In this document: piece after piece, positions 55,495-63,859 of the stretch
Numbering within the stretch: the stretch's first letter is position 1
Layout: each line of letters begins with the position of its first letter
Source of the DNA: Mucilaginibacter gossypiicola
GTDB taxonomy: Bacteria; Bacteroidota; Bacteroidia; Sphingobacteriales; Sphingobacteriaceae
Length of the DNA: 64,000 nucleotides
Direction of reading: 5' to 3'
Assembly: GCF_900110105.1 (NCBI RefSeq)
Contig: NZ_FOCL01000004.1
Coordinates: 248,001 to 312,000 of the forward strand
Notes under the pieces: model-generated
Told to the model about the DNA's origin: nothing
The model's database searches: none
Seen by the model: the letters and a program-made list of their open reading frames with translations, nothing else
Translations under genes and position numbers: made by a program

Positions 55495-55623
55495 ATGGCC
55501 GACAAAAAAGATGATTACTCTTTCTGGACTAAGTACAAGCGTTTTGCCGGCACCGAGATCATGCTTTATGTGATCATGGTGATCGGTATCATTCTCGGCA
55601 TTGTAATATTTAGTTACCTTTAA
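55495..55623 (+). CDS. 42-residue single-pass membrane protein
   Basis: A very short gene encoding a charged N-terminus (MADKKDDYSFWTKYKRF) and one transmembrane helix (about residues 21-42, IMLYVIMVIGIILGIVIFSYL). Support comes from an exact -7 promoter box 7 bp upstream and a coherent soluble-tail plus helix layout. Its last 14 bp overlap the 3' end of the convergent DUF3857 gene. I recognise no family. It could be a small regulatory or accessory membrane protein. Confidence 0.72.
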   Translation: MADKKDDYSFWTKYKRFAGTEIMLYVIMVIGIILGIVIFSYL

Positions 55624-57520
55624 CTAAGGTAACGTTGTCATTATCCACATCGGCAATTGACTGATAAAAATCAACAAGGTCCTGATAGGTGTCTTTACTA
55701 TACGTGCCATCTATGATCTGTAGCTTGCGGCTGTATACCAGCTTGTCTCCATTTACGGTTGCGCTTGATTCAAACTTTCCGAAAGGTTTTTCGATACTTA
55801 CTTTTTTAGGGCGCATATCAACCTTGTATCCTGCAGGCAGGGTATAGGTGATCTCATCCTCGTCAGTATATCCCCGGTTGATATAAACGTCGTTATGTCG
55901 GTTACGAACCTCACGCAACGGTGAAGTTATGCGATTAGCCGGGTTGGCCAGGAAAATTATTTTTCCGTCAGATACTGAACCGTAATCTGTAGCCGAAATT
56001 TTTAGTGTTTCGGTGGTGTAAGGTTGTTCAACTTTAAACTGCTTCAGGTCTGCACTTTCAATATCAAGATTGTTAATGGGGTAGATCTTCTTCAGGTCTT
56101 TGATCTGTTCTGTCTTCGACTCATAGATCACATGATCGCGGTCTTCGTAATTAGTGCCCTTGAAATTGGTGACCATTGTACCTGATAAATTACCGTTGGC
56201 GCTTAATGTAAAATTGGCTTTGCGCTGTTCAAGATTAGCCTGGGCCGTGTATTTTGGCGTATGCATTAGTTTGCCACCCTGTGGGGTACAGGCCAGTACA
56301 ATACGGTCGTCGGTGAAATCGCCCAAAAAGCCAAACGGTATGTTCTGACTGGTGCATTCTAAAAAGGTAGTGTCATTTTTAAAAGGCAGGCATAAAATAA
56401 CGTGATTGCCCTGATCCAGGCTCGCAAAGTCGGGCTGAAAGTTTACTTTAGACGCTCCGGCATATACCACACAATAGTATGACTCAATGTCGACCGCTTT
56501 TAGCAAGGCCTGTGTGTAGTTAACCAGGGCTTTGCAATCGCCATAATTTTGGGCGTCAACATCCGATGCCGGGAAGGGTTGTAAACCGCCTATCCCTACT
56601 TGTATGCTAATGTAGTGTGTTTTGCCCTGCATGTATTCATAAACCTTGCGGGCTTTGGCCTTAGGATCGGTTATTGACCCTGTAAGCTCTTTCATTTTTG
56701 CCACAGTTTGAGGCGAAAGCTGTTGGCGGCCTGCATTAAGCTTGTCATATTGCCATTGGCCAAGTTCTTTCCAATTGGTAAATGAGCCGCTGATACCGCG
56801 GTAAATGAATTTTTCGGGCACTATTTCCAGTCTGGGCATTATTGATCTGTAAACAGGGCTGTAAGGCTCATGCTTTAAAGCTTTCAGGTTGTTAGTTTGC
56901 CAGGTATATGTTTGCAGCCCTTGTTTATTGATGCCAATTGTTACCTTAACCGGCAAATTGGTTTGCTTGTATTTGATTTTAAAATCGGGCTTGCAAATTA
57001 ATGTATACGAGCTTTTCTCAACTGCTATACCATCCGAAGGGATAGGTCGCCAGCTTTCAAGGTCAAGTGATTGCTTCGACTTTACATCGTATTCATAACT
57101 TACAGTGTACGGGTAATCAGCTACGTTGGGCTGATAGTGTTTTATCTTCAGGTCGGTAAAAAGCGAAAAGCCATCGTGGTTGCTGTCATCCTCAAAATCA
57201 CTTTCCGAAAACTTGCCGGTGGGTTTGCCCCATTGGTTGTAAACTATGCCCTTTATATCCTTAATATACCGGCTTTTGTCATGCCATATAGCTACATCAA
57301 CGTCATCGTCGCCATTTTTATTTAATACGGTTATTACTTCTTTTACATGGTAAAGCGTGTTGTCAAGGTCCTTAACCTCAATAGTAACTTCTTCATTGCG
57401 CACCACCGAGCTGGCATAAGGCAAAAGGTCTTTTGAGATGAGCGAAACGTCATAATTATCCTGTGCCTTTACACAGGTTACAGCCGAAAATATAAAAAAG
57501 GTAGTTAAAAATGCTTTCAT
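55610..57520 (-). CDS. DUF3857/transglutaminase-like exported protein (second of pair)
   Basis: A 636-residue exported protein; the signal peptide ends near VKAQD. It has an N-terminal DUF3857 domain and a central transglutaminase-like domain with YGDCKALVNYTQALLKAVDIESYYC (catalytic Cys) near residue 335. The function of this family in Bacteroidota is not established, though envelope or outer-membrane roles are often suggested. Its ATG overlaps the stop codon of the upstream paralogue by one base, so translation is coupled. Confidence 0.88.
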   Translation of the reverse strand: MKAFLTTFFIFSAVTCVKAQDNYDVSLISKDLLPYASSVVRNEEVTIEVKDLDNTLYHVKEVITVLNKNGDDDVDVAIWHDKSRYIKDIKGIVYNQWGKPTGKFSESDFEDDSNHDGFSLFTDLKIKHYQPNVADYPYTVSYEYDVKSKQSLDLESWRPIPSDGIAVEKSSYTLICKPDFKIKYKQTNLPVKVTIGINKQGLQTYTWQTNNLKALKHEPYSPVYRSIMPRLEIVPEKFIYRGISGSFTNWKELGQWQYDKLNAGRQQLSPQTVAKMKELTGSITDPKAKARKVYEYMQGKTHYISIQVGIGGLQPFPASDVDAQNYGDCKALVNYTQALLKAVDIESYYCVVYAGASKVNFQPDFASLDQGNHVILCLPFKNDTTFLECTSQNIPFGFLGDFTDDRIVLACTPQGGKLMHTPKYTAQANLEQRKANFTLSANGNLSGTMVTNFKGTNYEDRDHVIYESKTEQIKDLKKIYPINNLDIESADLKQFKVEQPYTTETLKISATDYGSVSDGKIIFLANPANRITSPLREVRNRHNDVYINRGYTDEDEITYTLPAGYKVDMRPKKVSIEKPFGKFESSATVNGDKLVYSRKLQIIDGTYSKDTYQDLVDFYQSIADVDNDNVTLVKGN

Positions 57521-59493
57521 TATTTTTTCTTGAAGATCATGTCTCCTTTTTCGGTTAAAATGATCTTGTTAAACAGTTCCTTAAGATAAGGGTACTCGGC
57601 CGAGTCATAAACCGATTTGTTAAACTGGGTAATGTTTGAAAAAGTAAAGGTGTTATTATCCTGGCTTTCAAACGTTGTGGCAAACATACCACCCTTGTTT
57701 GGTAACGAAAATGCTACTACCTGTGGTGGTGTTTCAATAATATATTGCGCAGGCAGGTGCATTACCAAAACCAATCTCTTATCTGAAGCAAAGGCCCAGT
57801 CAACAGGGTAATCACGTTCGGCAAGTTTGAAAGGGTTGGTAGTGCGTTTCTCCCAAAAGTAAGGGTTAAAGGCAAGTTTATCATGATTGGTATTATCAAA
57901 TGCCTCTATTTCTACCTCAAAGGTTTCACGCAACGGATTGTCAAGGCTGTCGAGATTTGCAATGTCTGATTTAAATACTTTTAGCTTAGGCTGTTTCTCA
58001 TCAAAATCTTCAACGTATTCGTCAACTGTATTAAACTTTTTAATGGCTTTGCGCTTTTCATAGGCGTCGTAACCTTTGTAGTAATTGGTTATAGTACCTT
58101 TTAACTTACCATTATCAAGCAGCGTCAGATCGAACATGCGCGTAGTGGCCGCTTTTTGCTGAGTGCTCAGCTCTATCCAATAGGATGGTTTATTAAGGCT
58201 GAGCACCCTGCCCTTATCATTTATACATTTAAGTGGAAGCAGGCCGAAGGAGAGCAGCGGATCGGTAGCGTCAAGCAGATAGGTTTGATCGCCGATAGTT
58301 AACCTCGCTATAACATAGTTAAAGTCTGTAAGCACCGGGTAAAGGTTGTTCACCATTCCATGGTCGCGGGTTGAAAGTAGTACGGCTTCGGCATTAAGGC
58401 CGGCGGCACTAAGCGCAGTAATAAGTGTCAGGTTGATATCGGCAATACTGCCGGCATGTGTATCCAGTGCCTTCTTAACGCCGTCGGTACTGTAAATGCC
58501 GATATAATCGTTCCATTTTATCTGGCTTTTGACCCAGGCATACAAGGCCTTTGCTTTGTCAAGGTCGGTTGTTTTACCCGCAATTACCGGTGCAATGCGC
58601 TCTTTGAGCAGGCTTGTGCGTTTCATTTGTACGCCAAATTCATCGGATATCTTTAGCTGGCGATCAACGTCGCTCCATTCTTTTGTTACTACGGTTTTAA
58701 CGCCGGTATAAGGATTAGTAACTTCAACCAATTCAAAGAATATCGCTGATAAAAAGTTTTTACGCGCGGTCATATAATCCTCATCAACAAACGCGGGAAT
58801 ATCCTTCATGTTGTAAGTGATATGCGAGCAATCAGCTTTTGAGCCGCCCGATGAAAAGCATTCACGCTCAACTTCCGAATTGCTTTTGGTTAATTTCAGC
58901 GCACCGCGTAATGAGGCATTAAATGTCCAGAAGCCAGGGATATGTACTTCATATTGCGAATTTATTTTCGGAATATCGTCCTGGAATGTCCACCCTCTGA
59001 AATGGTCCCAGTATGGTGATATAAGTTCGTATTTAAACTCAATAACGCAGCCGGGCCGTAATGCAGGTAGTGCAAACTTTACGGTGCTGCCATATTTATA
59101 GTCTTTAACGGTAAATACCTTTTTTGAATCAAGTTCGGCCTTTTGAATGATGCCGTTATCATCTTTATAATAAGTTATTCCGGTAACGTTGTTAACCTCT
59201 TCTGCCGAGTTATCGCCATTGTGTATAGGTATTTCTATGGTGCCGTGAGTTAGCCCTTCTTTGGTAAATATTTTAATTTTGGCATGGTAGGTATGTATGA
59301 GCCTGATATGATCCATGTACTCATCTATGCGGGTATTGCCAAATTCGTTTAAAAAAACGGCATTCGCCTGCGGATCTTTATCATATTTGGTCATTTCAAT
59401 CTCCTGGTCGGTGATTCCTGTTTCAAATTCCTGTGCGGCAGCTTTGAACGATAAGCCGATAAAAATCAAAAGAATAAGAGTGATTTTGTTCAT
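57520..59493 (-). CDS. DUF3857/transglutaminase-like exported protein (first of pair)
   Basis: A 657-residue exported protein; the signal peptide ends near AAAQE. It has the DUF3857 N-terminal domain and a transglutaminase-like region around residues 305-400 (KALYAWVKSQIKWNDYIGIY, AGLNAEAVLLSTRDHG). In the position where the paralogue has GDCKAL, this protein has GSIADINLTLITALS, so the catalytic cysteine seems to be missing. A non-enzymatic role is therefore possible. It is coupled to the next gene by a 1-nt overlap. Confidence 0.87.
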   Translation of the reverse strand: MNKITLILLIFIGLSFKAAAQEFETGITDQEIEMTKYDKDPQANAVFLNEFGNTRIDEYMDHIRLIHTYHAKIKIFTKEGLTHGTIEIPIHNGDNSAEEVNNVTGITYYKDDNGIIQKAELDSKKVFTVKDYKYGSTVKFALPALRPGCVIEFKYELISPYWDHFRGWTFQDDIPKINSQYEVHIPGFWTFNASLRGALKLTKSNSEVERECFSSGGSKADCSHITYNMKDIPAFVDEDYMTARKNFLSAIFFELVEVTNPYTGVKTVVTKEWSDVDRQLKISDEFGVQMKRTSLLKERIAPVIAGKTTDLDKAKALYAWVKSQIKWNDYIGIYSTDGVKKALDTHAGSIADINLTLITALSAAGLNAEAVLLSTRDHGMVNNLYPVLTDFNYVIARLTIGDQTYLLDATDPLLSFGLLPLKCINDKGRVLSLNKPSYWIELSTQQKAATTRMFDLTLLDNGKLKGTITNYYKGYDAYEKRKAIKKFNTVDEYVEDFDEKQPKLKVFKSDIANLDSLDNPLRETFEVEIEAFDNTNHDKLAFNPYFWEKRTTNPFKLAERDYPVDWAFASDKRLVLVMHLPAQYIIETPPQVVAFSLPNKGGMFATTFESQDNNTFTFSNITQFNKSVYDSAEYPYLKELFNKIILTEKGDMIFKKK

Positions 59494-59618
59494 ACAAATT
59501 GTGATAATTAGGGATAATCAAATTAAATAATAAATTGGTATATTAAATAAATTAAAAAATTTATTCTGCTGATTAATTTTAGGACATTTGCGACCTTTGC
59601 ATCTCTGAATACTGACAA

Positions 59619-60644
59619 ATGAAATTAAATTTAAAACGCCCCCTGGCTTTCTTTGATCTTGAAACAACAGGTACTAATATTGGTGCCGACCGTATAGTTG
59701 AAATATCTGTTATCAAGCTTAATCCTGATGGCAGCGAAGAAGTGAGAACGTGGCGTGTTCACCCGGGCATTCCTATTCCGCTCGAGTCATCACTGGTGCA
59801 CGGCATTTATGACGAGCATATCCAAAACGAAAAACAATTTAAAGAGCTTGGCCAGGAAATAGCCGACTTTATTGGCGATAGCGATTTGGCTGGATATAAT
59901 TCAAATAAGTTTGATATCCCCATGATCATGGAGGAGTTTTTGCGTGCCGGTGTGGATTTTAACCTGGATGCCCGCCATTTTGTTGATGTACAGAACATAT
60001 TCCACCAGATGGAACAGCGCACATTAAAGGCTGCTTACCAATTCTATTGCAATAAAGTAATTGAAAACGCCCATTCGGCTGAAGCCGATACCCGTGCTAC
60101 CATGGAAGTTTTATTGGCACAGATTGAGCGTTATGAAAATGTAGAGTGGGAAGATAAAAAAGGTAATAAAATAATCCCTGTTGTGGGCGATGTTGAAGCG
60201 CTGCACTCGTTTACCAACTTGAGCAAGCCGGTTGATTTTGCCGGCAGAATGGTTTACAATGAACAGGGCGAGGAGTTGATCAACTTTGGCAAACATAAAG
60301 GTAAACGTGTTGAGGACGTATTAAACGCGGAGCCAAGCTATTATTCATGGATGATGCAGGGTGATTTCCCGCTTTACACCAAGCGCAAACTCGAAGAGAT
60401 TTATACCCGCTGGAATGCTAAGAAAATAGCCGAGCGTCAGGCAAATAAAGCAGCTCAGCCAAAACCGGCAGATCAACAGCCCGCCGGCTCTAAGCCTGAG
60501 TACCAGAAAAAAGAATACACTAAGCCTGATCATACTAAAAATCAGCACTATCAAAACAAACCTTTCAAAAAGAAGGAAGAACCAGCCAAACCGGTTAATG
60601 ACGATATGCTTGCCCAGTTGGCTCTGAAATTTAAAAAAGGTTAA
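59619..60644 (+). CDS. DnaQ-like 3'-5' exonuclease with ExoX-type C-terminal segment
   Basis: A 341-residue nuclease. The DEDDh exonuclease domain (~8-180) has FDLETTGTNIGADRIVEISV, GYNSNKFDIPMIMEEF and HSAEADTRATME. After a linker, residues ~220-265 match the ExoX-like/DUF3820 motif (INFGKHKGKRVEDVL...YSWMMQGDFP). The last ~75 residues are a disordered Lys/Pro/Gln-rich tail. It probably acts in DNA repair or replication proofreading. It is separate from the fused DnaQ/GIY-YIG gene at 5354. Confidence 0.92.
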   Translation: MKLNLKRPLAFFDLETTGTNIGADRIVEISVIKLNPDGSEEVRTWRVHPGIPIPLESSLVHGIYDEHIQNEKQFKELGQEIADFIGDSDLAGYNSNKFDIPMIMEEFLRAGVDFNLDARHFVDVQNIFHQMEQRTLKAAYQFYCNKVIENAHSAEADTRATMEVLLAQIERYENVEWEDKKGNKIIPVVGDVEALHSFTNLSKPVDFAGRMVYNEQGEELINFGKHKGKRVEDVLNAEPSYYSWMMQGDFPLYTKRKLEEIYTRWNAKKIAERQANKAAQPKPADQQPAGSKPEYQKKEYTKPDHTKNQHYQNKPFKKKEEPAKPVNDDMLAQLALKFKKG

Positions 60645-60698
60645 ATTTTTCTGAACCTTGATTTTTAGGGTTTGAAGATTACCATGAACTTTTCCCCG

Positions 60699-60720
60699 GC
60701 GACCGTGTCCTCACGGTCGC
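60699..60720. other. Perfect GC-rich hairpin
   Basis: GCGACCGTG-TCCT-CACGGTCGC: a 9-bp perfect stem and a 4-nt loop, 55 bp after the exonuclease stop codon. There is no T tract. It may be a repeat fragment or an RNA-stabilising hairpin. Confidence 0.5.
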
Positions 60721-60783
60721 ATGTTCGCGTACGTCAGAACTGGAATTTTTTGAATTGATGGATTTATAGATTTTTTAAAAACG

Positions 60784-60813
60784 AAGCCTTTGTAAATTTG
60801 CAAGGGCTTTTTT
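60784..60813 (+). terminator. Terminator after the DnaQ-like exonuclease gene
   Basis: The stem AAGCCTTTG/CAAGGGCTT (one G-T pair) with an 8-nt loop is followed by a T-rich tail. Confidence 0.7.
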
Positions 60814-60855
60814 GTTGATATTATTCTGAAACCCGACAGGTATAGATTCGTTCAG

Positions 60856-60944
60856 CTTTAACCTTTAACCTTTAACCTTTAACCTTTAACCTTTAACCTT
60901 TAACCTTTAACCTTTAACCTTTAACCTTTAACCTTTAACCTTTA
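60856..60944. repeat. Heptanucleotide tandem repeat (CTTTAAC)12
   Basis: Twelve perfect copies of CTTTAAC plus five bases run from 60856 to 60944. On the minus strand the array runs into queG and supplies its last codons and stop codon (60928-60930). Confidence 0.97.
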
Positions 60945-61866
60945 GAAAGTCGATATTCCGTTTCAATCCGCTAAACTTCGTGCGTTTAACGGCCGAATTT
61001 TTAAATACTTTTTGAAATATATCCTGGGTGATGTCCTGCCAGTCGGCGGTTTTTAAATGCAGCAAATCGGGGTGCGGCGTAAAGGCCGGCTCTGTATTCA
61101 ACACTGAGAAACGGTTCCAGGGGCAAACATCCTGGCAAACGTCGCAACCAAACATCCAGTTATCCATTTTGCCTTTAAACTCCTGTGGAATCTCGTTTTT
61201 AAGCTCGATGGTTAAATAGGAGATGCAACGGCTGCCATCAACTACATACGGTCCTACAATAGCATCAGTAGGGCACGCGTCGATACAATTTGTGCAGGTA
61301 CCGCAATGATCTGCTGTGGGGGCTATATCGTATTCCAGCTCAAGGTCAATGATCAGTTCGGCCAGAAAAAAAAATGAACCGGCCTTTTTGTTAAGCAGGT
61401 TACTGTTTTTGCCAATCCAGCCCATTCCTGCTTTACGGGCCCATGCCTTATCAAGTACCGGGGCCGAATCAACAAATGCGCGGCCGCCTACTTCACCTAT
61501 CTTATCATTAATGATTTGCAGTAACAACCTTAGCTTATCTTTAATTACAGTATGGTAATCAATTCCATAAGCGTATTTGGAGATTTTAGGAGATAACGGG
61601 TCATCCTGTTGCTGATCGGTATAGTAATTTACACCAAGCGAGATAACAGATTTTGCCCCATCCACAAGCAAACGAGGGTCGAGGCGCTTATCAAAGTGGT
61701 TTTCCATGTACGCCATTTCGCCGTGCATGTTTTTATTAAGCCAGGTTTCAAGGCGCGGGGCCTCATCTTCTAAAAAGTCTGCTTTGGCAATACCACAAAA
61801 CAAAAAGCCAAGCTTTTGTGCCTCGTTTTTAATGAGTTGACTGTATGTGGCCTTGTTTTGCTGCAT
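60928..61866 (-). CDS. queG: Epoxyqueuosine reductase
   Basis: A 312-residue cobalamin-dependent iron-sulfur enzyme that reduces epoxyqueuosine to queuosine in tRNA. It has two ferredoxin-type clusters, CGTCTNCIDACPTDAI and CDVCQDVCPWNRF, and the N-terminal cobalamin-fold domain. The protein ends FLKVKG, with the last three residues and the stop codon encoded by the heptamer array. The family C-terminus is variable, so activity is probably retained. A TATCTTTG -7 box lies immediately upstream, suggesting a leaderless transcript. Confidence 0.96.
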   Translation of the reverse strand: MQQNKATYSQLIKNEAQKLGFLFCGIAKADFLEDEAPRLETWLNKNMHGEMAYMENHFDKRLDPRLLVDGAKSVISLGVNYYTDQQQDDPLSPKISKYAYGIDYHTVIKDKLRLLLQIINDKIGEVGGRAFVDSAPVLDKAWARKAGMGWIGKNSNLLNKKAGSFFFLAELIIDLELEYDIAPTADHCGTCTNCIDACPTDAIVGPYVVDGSRCISYLTIELKNEIPQEFKGKMDNWMFGCDVCQDVCPWNRFSVLNTEPAFTPHPDLLHLKTADWQDITQDIFQKVFKNSAVKRTKFSGLKRNIDFLKVKG

Positions 61867-61871
61867 TTATG

Positions 61872-61879
61872 CAAAGATA
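61872..61879 (-). promoter_or_regulatory. Promoter -7 box abutting queG
   Basis: On the minus strand TATCTTTG matches TAnnTTTG exactly. It ends 5 bp before the ATG (61866), so transcription would start at or next to the start codon. Confidence 0.55.
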
Positions 61880-62048
61880 GTATAAATTGAAATTGGTGCG
61901 TGTACGGTGATGTTCTTCAATAAGGTTTAATCAACCATGATATATACTTGCGCACGGGTATTATTCGTTATTATAGTTTACTCCGTTTCGCTATAAAATA
62001 ACTATTGGTGCAGTTTTTGTATTTGATTAAAAAATAGGGATTTATAGC

Positions 62049-62417
62049 ATGCTCGAGCATATCAGATACTTGCCCGCTCATGTATTAGGAATGCATGCGG
62101 TTGGCCACGTTACTATTGGGGATTATGAAAAAGCCTTGACACCATTGCTTGAACAACAGGTGAAGCAAACCGGGCGGATAAATTTTTTGCTGGTGCTGGA
62201 AACTAATATTAAAAATTTTACAGCCGGAGCCTGGTGTGGCAATATCAGGCTCGGATTTAAGTATTTTACCCGGTGGAACAAAGTTGCCGTTGTAACAGAT
62301 CAGGACGGAGTGCGTGAGTTCAGTCATCTGTTTAAATATATTTTACCCGGCAAGTTTGCAGGTTATAAACTTGAAGAATTGGACGAAGCTGTAAAATGGG
62401 TAACAGGAATTAAATAA
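62049..62417 (+). CDS. SpoIIAA-like (STAS/SEC14-fold) protein
   Basis: A 122-residue soluble protein resembling the SpoIIAA-like/STAS-fold family (DUF3478). It has GHVTIGDYEKALTPLLEQ, a central strand INFLLVLETNIKNF and a C-terminal AGYKLEELDEAVKWV helix. The function is unknown, and lipid- or nucleotide-binding has been proposed for the fold. It is followed after 10 nt by a small acidic protein gene. Confidence 0.85.
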   Translation: MLEHIRYLPAHVLGMHAVGHVTIGDYEKALTPLLEQQVKQTGRINFLLVLETNIKNFTAGAWCGNIRLGFKYFTRWNKVAVVTDQDGVREFSHLFKYILPGKFAGYKLEELDEAVKWVTGIK

Positions 62418-62427
62418 ACGTACCATT

Positions 62428-62616
62428 ATGGAAACTACAGATAAAACAGCAGTGATGAACAATGATGATTCAGACCTGCACAACGACGAGTTGGGCGAAA
62501 ACACCGGCGACGATACCATAATAGCCGAAATAGTTCATTTAAAGCCCGACGAAAAGGATATCAGCAAAATGCCGTCATCAAACAAAGGTCAGGGGCCGGC
62601 AGGGGAGAACTTGTAG
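62428..62616 (+). CDS. Small acidic protein of unknown function
   Basis: A 62-residue hydrophilic, strongly acidic protein (NNDDSDLHNDELGENTGDDT), predicted to be mostly disordered and without membrane segments. It is 10 nt downstream of the SpoIIAA-like gene, so probably cotranscribed. The C-terminal GQGPAGENL is encoded next to a dispersed C-rich repeat. No family was recognised. Confidence 0.6.
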   Translation: METTDKTAVMNNDDSDLHNDELGENTGDDTIIAEIVHLKPDEKDISKMPSSNKGQGPAGENL

Positions 62617-62620
62617 TTTG

Positions 62621-62650
62621 CCTCCGGCCCCTAAAGGGGGAGTTTTTGAT
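62621..62650. repeat. Copy of the C-rich/G-rich dispersed repeat
   Basis: CCTCCGGCCCCTAAAGGGGG followed by AGTTTTTGA, nearly the same as the coding copy at 4190-4222. An inverted partial copy follows at 62736-62757. Confidence 0.65.
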
Positions 62651-62684
62651 TTGCATATTGCCTATCTTCATATAGCGATAGACA

Positions 62685-62718
62685 AAAAAATGCCTTACTA
62701 AAGAGTAAGGCATTTTTT
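62685..62718. terminator. Bidirectional terminator
   Basis: A perfect 15-bp stem AAAAAATGCCTTACT (and its complement) with a 4-nt loop and T6/A6 ends, between convergent genes. Confidence 0.9.
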
Positions 62719-62757
62719 GTTTAATATCATCGGAACCGGCCCTTTAGGGGCGGGGAA

Positions 62758-63651
62758 CTAAAAGCTGTTCCTGATGCTGTTGCTTAAAGTTTTGGTGCTC
62801 CAGTATCCGCTATCCAAAATGCGGCGTACGGTCATCAGCGGATCAGTTTGATCGCGTTTATCAGCCAATTGAAAAGCCATTTTGAAACCGCGTTTCCTTA
62901 ACTCAGGCAAGGCGGCTTTATTCCAGATACCAAACGGATAAGCAAAGTAATCCATTTTTTTACCGGTGATCTCTTCCAAAGTTTTGGTTGGTTTTTCAAT
63001 TTGGGTAACCCAATCATCAACCGGGCGATTGGTTATTTTGCCGTTTTTACCAATGATTTTAAGGGTTGATGTATGTGAGTAACGGTCAACACGGTGGTGG
63101 TCCCAGGTGTGACTGGCTACAACGTTGCCTTCGTCAGATAGTTGTTTAACCTGTTCTTTGGTCATGTAATGCGGACGGCCCAATGATACAGTCATCACAA
63201 AATAAACTGCCTTAAAACCATATTTTTTAAGGGTAGGGTTAGCGATGGTGAATTGGTCAAGGTCGGTATCATCAAACGTAAGCATGATGGGCTTTTTAGG
63301 AAGCGGCGCACCTTTGGTAAGGTATGCATAAAGCTGATCGGGCAATATGGTATGATAACCACTGTCGGCCAGCATTTTGATGTGCTCTTTAAAAGCAGCA
63401 ACCTGTACTATGTAATCTTTAGCATTTTTTGAATCTGTTGGCTTCCAGTCGCGGATTTGGTGGTAGCAAAGAATAGGTACCTGCTTGCGGGCTAAAATAG
63501 CTGCGGCATCGCCTTGTGGAGCGGCATTATTGGTAGCGGCCGGAGCTTCAGTAACCGGAGTGGCAGCAGTTGATTTATCCGTTGGCTTTGACTGGCATGA
63601 AACAGCACCCAAAGCACAAAGAGCCAGCACGGCTAATGTTTGTTTTATCAT
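62758..63651 (-). CDS. Polysaccharide deacetylase family lipoprotein
   Basis: A 297-residue lipoprotein (lipobox VSC at ~19) with a NodB-type deacetylase domain. It has LCYHQIRDW at ~60, the metal/catalytic TFDD motif, and the HTWDHH metal histidines. An Ala/Thr/Pro-rich linker follows the lipid anchor. It deacetylates N-acetyl sugars, such as peptidoglycan or chitin-like polymers, at the envelope. The substrate is unknown. Confidence 0.93.
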   Translation of the reverse strand: MIKQTLAVLALCALGAVSCQSKPTDKSTAATPVTEAPAATNNAAPQGDAAAILARKQVPILCYHQIRDWKPTDSKNAKDYIVQVAAFKEHIKMLADSGYHTILPDQLYAYLTKGAPLPKKPIMLTFDDTDLDQFTIANPTLKKYGFKAVYFVMTVSLGRPHYMTKEQVKQLSDEGNVVASHTWDHHRVDRYSHTSTLKIIGKNGKITNRPVDDWVTQIEKPTKTLEEITGKKMDYFAYPFGIWNKAALPELRKRGFKMAFQLADKRDQTDPLMTVRRILDSGYWSTKTLSNSIRNSF

Positions 63652-63794
63652 ATTATAGGTTGGTTTTATTCCTCAATTAACGGCGGCTAAATTAATAATT
63701 ATATAACATGACTATCTTTTATTTTAATAAATTTAATTGCCGATTTAATGTTTAAACGGTTTATTTCAAAGCTTTGCCGGGTATAAAAAAAGCA

Positions 63795-63836
63795 GGGCCT
63801 GCAACGTGTTTTTTGTTATAAACACGTTGCAGACCC
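63795..63836 (-). terminator. Terminator after the Gfo/Idh/MocA gene
   Basis: A 17-bp stem with one mismatch (GGGCCTGCAACGTGTTT against AAACACGTTGCAGACCC). In the minus-strand direction it is followed by TGCTTTTTTT, giving a classical Rho-independent terminator. Confidence 0.88.
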
Positions 63837-63859
63837 TTGCATTAGTAGCATTTGGCAAA

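Noticed and set aside
60856..60944. Possible CRISPR-like array
   Set aside because: Units are contiguous 7-mers with no spacers. It is a simple tandem repeat.
61118..61126. GGGGCAAAC inside queG as a fourth operator half-site
   Set aside because: It lies within a coding region, has no second C-block at the right spacing, and is not near a PUL promoter.
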